Assembly: GCF_013426895.1 (NCBI RefSeq)
Contig: NZ_AP023176.1
Span: forward strand, 1,054,001-1,118,000
Source: Paraburkholderia largidicola
Lineage (GTDB): Bacteria; Pseudomonadota; Gammaproteobacteria; Burkholderiales; Burkholderiaceae
DNA: 64,000 bases
Direction: 5' to 3'
Every line of letters begins with the position of its first letter. The first letter of the stretch is position 1. Below the pieces are notes generated by a model. It saw nothing but the letters and a program-made list of their open reading frames with translations. It had not been told where the DNA came from and made no database searches. Below are positions 60,104-64,000 of this stretch, piece by piece. A program made the translations under genes and the position numbers.

Positions 60104-60664
60104 CTAGTGGATAGTCAGTTCGAGCGTGCGCGCTTCGCCTTGCGACGCGAGCAACTGGCGCAGCTCGCGTTCGAGCAGGCCGGCATGATGCAAGAGTAGT
60201 TCGCGCGTGTCGGCCGACTCGACGTCGAAGCGAAGCAAGAGAACCGCGGGCGAAAGCGTCAGATGCAACTGCGTGCCGGGCAGCCGCTGCGGATCGATGC
60301 GCATGGCCACTTCCCAGTGGCCTGCCTGGCGGATCGCGGGGTTCGACGCGAAGTCGGCGACATGCCGCGCGAGCAGATGCGCGAGTTCGAGCATCTGTTG
60401 TTCGCGGCGCAGCACAGCCGCGACGACGCGCTGGCTCGCGCTGCCGATGCGTTGCGCGAGCGTTTCGTCCGCGTGATGTTCGTGCTGAGCGTCGTCGTTG
60501 AACGGCGCAGCGAGAAGATCGTCGGGCGTCGGTTTGTCGTCGCGCCGCAGGAGCGCGGCGAAATCCGCATGCCGCGCGCGGCGCATGCGCGCGCCCGCCG
60601 AAGCGGGCGACGTCTGCGAAGGCGCCGCGATCACGCGCACGGGACGCGAGGTGGTTCTCGACAT
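60104..60664 (-). CDS. hpaP: HpaP-like type III secretion control protein (SctP)
   Basis: 186 residues from ATG 60664, nine bases after the hrcV stop. The N-terminus is basic and Pro/Ser-rich, and the C-terminus carries HWEVAMRIDPQRLPGTQLHL followed by TLSPAVLLLRF, a T3S4-like substrate-switch domain. HpaP in Xanthomonas and Ralstonia occupies the same position and controls the switch from pilus subunits to translocon and effectors. Divergent sequence makes this a family-plus-position call. Confidence 0.75.
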   Translation of the reverse strand: MSRTTSRPVRVIAAPSQTSPASAGARMRRARHADFAALLRRDDKPTPDDLLAAPFNDDAQHEHHADETLAQRIGSASQRVVAAVLRREQQMLELAHLLARHVADFASNPAIRQAGHWEVAMRIDPQRLPGTQLHLTLSPAVLLLRFDVESADTRELLLHHAGLLERELRQLLASQGEARTLELTIH

Positions 60665-60672
60665 GCGTTGCC

Positions 60673-62757
60673 TCAGGCCGTGACGTGGCCGATCGGCTGC
60701 AGTTCCAGATGGCCGCCGAGTTCCTGATACGAATAGACGGAGAGCCAGCCGAGCCTTCCTTCGATCATGCGTCGCACGTAGCGCCGGATATCCATCGACG
60801 TGACGAGCGCAATGCCCGGACGCGGCGCAAGCCCCGCGAACGACTCGATGCTGTCGACCAGAAAGTTGATCTGATCCGGCGGCAGCGCGAGGTAATTGCC
60901 CGTCGGCGTCTGCTTGATCGCCTGGCGGATATGCTGCTCGACGGGCGCGTCCAGCAGGATTGCGGGCAGGATGCGTGCGCCGAGCGCGGCGCGATGCGCG
61001 AGAAAGCGCGCGAGATCGCCGCGCACGTACTCGGTCAGCATCAGCACGTCTTTTTCTTTCGGTCCCCACGCAATCAGGCTTTCCATGATGTTGCGGATAT
61101 TGCGGATCGGGATCTGTTCTTCGAGCAGGCGCCGCAGCACGTCGGCGATGCGCTGCGGCGGCAGCACTTTCTGCACTTCGGCAAGCAGTCCCGGATACTC
61201 GATGCCAAGCTGTTCCTGAATCCACTGCACTTCATTGACGCCGAGAAACAGCGACGCATTGCGTCTGAGCAACTGCACGCTCACATGTGCGATCACCTGT
61301 TCGGCGCGCCAGCCGGAAGTCTTGTCGGCGAGCGTGGCCTCGTCGTGCCAGTAGCTCGGCTGCGTCGTGCCGTCGATCGGTTCGCGCTGTTCGCAGCGTT
61401 CGGCGAGCGCTTGCGCCTGCGTGTCGTCGGGCTGTGCGGCCAGCCGTTGCGGCAGACCGGCGAGCAGGACCTTGCCTTGCGGCAGTTCGAGCGTGAACGA
61501 CGGCACGTCGTGCATCAGGAACTCGCAGGTGGACGGCGCGAGCCTGTCGCTGATCCACATGTGAATGCCCGGAAACGGCAGGCCAAGTTCTTCCTGCAAC
61601 GACGTGCGCTCGGCTTCGAACGCGTGATTGAGCCGGTCGACGGCGAGTCGTCCCCGCAAGTCGGGCGCAAGACGCACGCCGAGCGCGCAGGAGAATGCGG
61701 GCGGCACGCTGGCAATAGCGGGCGTTTCGCTTTTCGCGCCGGCACGCTGCATCGAGCGCACGGCTTCGAGGTCTTCGAAGGCACGCGATGGGCCGCGTTT
61801 TTTCAGCTTCCACGCGGTGAAGCCGAGAATGCCGCTCAGCACCAGAAAGAGCGGCCACGGAAAGCCCGGCACGGCGGCGAACGCGACCAGCAGCAGCGCG
61901 GCGAAGCCGAGCGCGGGCGCGCTGCCCATCAGTTGCTTGCCGATCTCCGCGCCGAGTGAGCGCGGCTTCTCGTCGCGATCGTCGGCGACGCGCGTGATCA
62001 TCACGCCTGCCGCGACGGACAAGAGCAACGCGGGCAATTGCGCGACCATCGCGTCGCCGACCGACAGAATCGAGAAGCGGTTCGCCGCTTCGCCCGCCGT
62101 CATGCCGTGATACAGCACACCGACGGCGAGACCCGCAACGATGTTGATCATCGTGATGATGAGGCCCGCGACGGCATCGCCCTTGACGAACTTCATCGCG
62201 CCGTCCATGCCGCCGTGCAGCGCGCTTTCGAGCGCGAGCGTCGCGCGCTTGTGGCGCGCTTCGTCGGCCGTCAGCAGATTGGCGCGCAGGTCGGCGTCGA
62301 TGCTCATCTGCTTGCCGGGCATCGCGTCGAGCGTGAAGCGCGCGCCGACTTCGGCGACGCGCTCCGAGCCTTTCGCGATCACGATGAACTGCACCAGCGT
62401 GATGATGATGAACACCACCATGCCGACCACCAGATTGCCGCCCACCACCAGCTTGCCGAAGCTGTCGATGATGTCGCCCGCTTCCGCATGCAGCAGGATC
62501 GACTTGGTCGACGCGATGCTCAGCGACAGACGGTAGAGCGTGGTGAACAGCAATATCGACGGGAAGGCGGACAGCGACACGACGCTCGGCACATAGAGCG
62601 TGATCATCAGCAGCGTGACGGCCGTGGCGATGTTCAGACCGACCAGTATGTCGATCATGAAGAACGGCAGCGGCAGGATCATCAGCGAGACGATCGCGAC
62701 GATCATCACGAGGATGCCGATCTCGCCGCCGGCGGGTAGTTTGAGTGTCTTGAGCAT
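60673..62757 (-). CDS. hrcV: Type III export gate protein HrcV (SctV/FlhA family)
   Basis: 694 residues from ATG 62757. Eight membrane spans occupy the first 330 residues, with the FHIPEP signature region as GARFTLDAMPGKQMSIDADL (in the SctV version, RFTLDAMPGKQMSIDAD). A cytoplasmic domain follows with EVQKVLPPQRIADVLRRLLE and IRNIRNIMESLIAWGPKEKD, the nonameric ring part that receives chaperone-substrate complexes. It lies between hrcU and hpaP. Confidence 0.96.
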   Translation of the reverse strand: MLKTLKLPAGGEIGILVMIVAIVSLMILPLPFFMIDILVGLNIATAVTLLMITLYVPSVVSLSAFPSILLFTTLYRLSLSIASTKSILLHAEAGDIIDSFGKLVVGGNLVVGMVVFIIITLVQFIVIAKGSERVAEVGARFTLDAMPGKQMSIDADLRANLLTADEARHKRATLALESALHGGMDGAMKFVKGDAVAGLIITMINIVAGLAVGVLYHGMTAGEAANRFSILSVGDAMVAQLPALLLSVAAGVMITRVADDRDEKPRSLGAEIGKQLMGSAPALGFAALLLVAFAAVPGFPWPLFLVLSGILGFTAWKLKKRGPSRAFEDLEAVRSMQRAGAKSETPAIASVPPAFSCALGVRLAPDLRGRLAVDRLNHAFEAERTSLQEELGLPFPGIHMWISDRLAPSTCEFLMHDVPSFTLELPQGKVLLAGLPQRLAAQPDDTQAQALAERCEQREPIDGTTQPSYWHDEATLADKTSGWRAEQVIAHVSVQLLRRNASLFLGVNEVQWIQEQLGIEYPGLLAEVQKVLPPQRIADVLRRLLEEQIPIRNIRNIMESLIAWGPKEKDVLMLTEYVRGDLARFLAHRAALGARILPAILLDAPVEQHIRQAIKQTPTGNYLALPPDQINFLVDSIESFAGLAPRPGIALVTSMDIRRYVRRMIEGRLGWLSVYSYQELGGHLELQPIGHVTA

Positions 62758-62788
62758 GAGCGTGTGGTGTGTGTAGTAGGGCGCGCAT

Positions 62789-63862
62789 TCAACCGGACAG
62801 CGACGGCGCCGTATCGGCTTCGCGCGGCAGTGCCAGCGAATCGACCCAGCGCAGGATCGCGGCGACGGCTTCGAACAGTTCGTCGGGGATCGGCTCGTCG
62901 AGCTCGACCTTGTAGAGCGCGCGCGCGACGGGCGGATGGCCGACGATCGGCACGCCCGCGAACTGCGCGTCGCGGCGCATCTGCAGCGCCGCTTCATCCA
63001 TGCCCTTCGCGATCACCACGGGCAGCGGATATTCGTCGGGCGCGTAACGCACGGCCACCGCGTAGTGCGTCGGGTTGACCACCACCATGCTCGCGGTCGC
63101 GATCTTGCGCGGCGCCGAAGTTGCCAGCTCGCGCGCGAGCCGCCGCCGCTCGCCCTTGATGAGGGGATCGCCTTCGTCCTGCTTGAATTCGCGCTTGATC
63201 TCGTCCTTGCTCATCTTCTTGCCGCGAATGAAGAGGAATTTCTGCAGCTTGAAGTCGACGCCGCCGAACACGACATACAGCGCGGCTGCAACGGCGAGCA
63301 GCCGGATCACGACGAAGCTCGCGAGCTTCGACAACTCGGGCAGAGACTGGAACAGCGAGCCCGTGACGAGCGGCAGCAGGCCCGTGATCGTCTTCCACAT
63401 CACGATGCCGAGCACGATGCCCTTGATCGCCATCTTCGCGAGTTCGAGCAGCGACTTGAGCGAGAAGATGCGCTTGATGCCCGCCATCGGGCTGACGTTC
63501 TCGAACTTCAGGCCGACGGCCTTCATCGAAATCATGATGCCCGTCTGTCCGGCGAGCGCCGCAACGGAGGCGAGAATCGCGGCGCCGATCATCGGCAGCA
63601 GCGCGCCGGCCATGCGCGAGCCGATCTGGCTCACCGCGAGCAGCAGCGTCGTCATGTCGTGCGGTCCGGCGACGAACTTCAGCGCGATCGAAATGCACGA
63701 GCGCAAGCCATCGACCATCCTGTCGCCCGTCGCCATCAGCATGCCGACGCCCACGGCCAGCACCGCGCCGTCGACGAGGTCCGTGCTCTTCGCGACCTCG
63801 CCGTCCTCGCGCGCCTTACGCAGGCGTTTCTCGGTTGGCTGTTCGGTTTTGTCGTCGCTCAT
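62789..63862 (-). CDS. hrcU: Type III export switch protein HrcU (SctU/FlhB family)
   Basis: 357 residues. Four membrane spans lie in residues 30-210. The C-terminal cytoplasmic domain carries the autocleavage site NPTH in VVNPTHYAVAVRYAPDEYPL, followed by MRRDAQFAGVPIVGHPPVAR. Cleavage between Asn and Pro switches substrate class. It is the first gene of the hrcU-hrcV-hpaP-hrcQ-hrcR-hrcS-hpaA block, and a perfect PIP box lies 79 bases upstream. Confidence 0.96.
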   Translation of the reverse strand: MSDDKTEQPTEKRLRKAREDGEVAKSTDLVDGAVLAVGVGMLMATGDRMVDGLRSCISIALKFVAGPHDMTTLLLAVSQIGSRMAGALLPMIGAAILASVAALAGQTGIMISMKAVGLKFENVSPMAGIKRIFSLKSLLELAKMAIKGIVLGIVMWKTITGLLPLVTGSLFQSLPELSKLASFVVIRLLAVAAALYVVFGGVDFKLQKFLFIRGKKMSKDEIKREFKQDEGDPLIKGERRRLARELATSAPRKIATASMVVVNPTHYAVAVRYAPDEYPLPVVIAKGMDEAALQMRRDAQFAGVPIVGHPPVARALYKVELDEPIPDELFEAVAAILRWVDSLALPREADTAPSLSG

Positions 63863-63903
63863 CGGGCGCTCCCTGGCTCCTATGCCGCTTTATGTGCTGG
63901 CGC

Positions 63904-63965
63904 AGTGTAGGGCGCCCGTCATGGCACCCGACCAGACGAGGCGAAGCCCCACACACGAACGCGAA
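63904..63965 (-). promoter_or_regulatory. PIP/hrpII box and -10 element for the hrcU operon
   Basis: On the minus strand, TTCGC (63965-63961), 15 bases, TTCGC (63945-63941), then 31 bases and TACACT (63909-63904). It equals the box used by HrpX in Xanthomonas and HrpB in Ralstonia, with the same 31-base spacing as the box before sctD. The last 35 bases of the window beyond it show no gene. Confidence 0.9.
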
Positions 63966-64000
63966 GCAGGGAAAGGCGGCACGCGCGATGCGTCGCCAGG

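Noticed and set aside
1..64000. Insertion sequences, prophage, CRISPR array, tRNA or rRNA genes
   Set aside because: No transposase, integrase or phage structural genes, no regularly spaced repeats and no tRNA or rRNA-like sequence were recognised by eye; a tRNAscan or Rfam search would be the decisive test.

Overview
The window is GC-rich, densely coded DNA of a Burkholderiaceae member, most likely Paraburkholderia or a close relative. Support for this is the gene repertoire (a cyo quinol oxidase, PQQ dehydrogenase with an ankyrin partner, an Nit1C nitrilase cluster, and a Hrp2-type type III secretion system laid out as in Ralstonia/Xanthomonas) and the Burkholderia-like FNR/universal-stress locus. 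No rRNA, tRNA, CRISPR array or insertion sequence was recognised. It reads as a chromosome or chromid section rich in accessory metabolic islands, not as phage or plasmid.

Layout. 1-4.7 kb: catabolic operon (carboxymuconolactone decarboxylase-like proteins, MFS importer, beta-hydroxyacid dehydrogenase, cupin) followed by an FCD-type GntR regulator. 5.1-8.2 kb: periplasmic alcohol oxidation unit (PQQ dehydrogenase, dihaem cytochrome c, ankyrin protein); the dehydrogenase carries the Asp-x-Asp pair typical of lanthanide enzymes. 8.2-17.1 kb: AT-rich leader and secreted S10 peptidase lipoprotein, EF-hand-like protein, HDAC-family deacetylase, AraC regulator divergent from an acyl-CoA ligase, SulP transporter. 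17.1-29 kb: a low-oxygen/dormancy locus: two PAS-histidine kinases, a NarL-type regulator, a lone receiver, a true FNR with four Fe-S cysteines, three universal stress proteins, two nitroreductases, an HPF-like protein, zinc alcohol dehydrogenase and a CBS-BON protein. FNR boxes (TTGAT-N4-ATCAA or close variants) lie before most of these genes, and a RcsB-like 14-bp palindrome lies before the receiver-fnr operon.

29.2-41.6 kb: an SDR, then a MocR regulator divergent from an eight-gene Nit1C cluster extended by a LnmK-like hot-dog protein and a methylmalonyl-CoA mutase, all tightly coupled. The shared intergenic region holds a sigma-54 promoter and five TTGATTG heptamers. 41.7-45.7 kb: a repeat-rich exported protein, and a sugar-acid module (GntR, galactarate/altronate-type dehydratase, KdgT permease). 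45.7-45.9 kb: a candidate minus-strand small RNA whose 11-bp hairpin presents an anti-Shine-Dalgarno loop and which ends at an intrinsic terminator. 45.9-51.5 kb: a second MocR-type regulator divergent from cyoABCD. 51.6-53.8 kb: sulfite reductase and a DUF934 partner.

54-64 kb: minus-strand hrp2 type III secretion genes in the order hrcU-hrcV-hpaP-hrcQ-hrcR-hrcS-hpaA and sctD-hrpD6-hrpE-hpaB, then a MEKHLA-domain gene and a terminator. Each of the two blocks has a perfect PIP/hrpII box (TTCGC-N15-TTCGC) followed at exactly 31 nt by a -10 element, so an HrpB/HrpX-type AraC activator encoded elsewhere is predicted to drive them. The remaining T3SS genes (ATPase, secretin, hrcT, translocon) must lie beyond the right edge or elsewhere.
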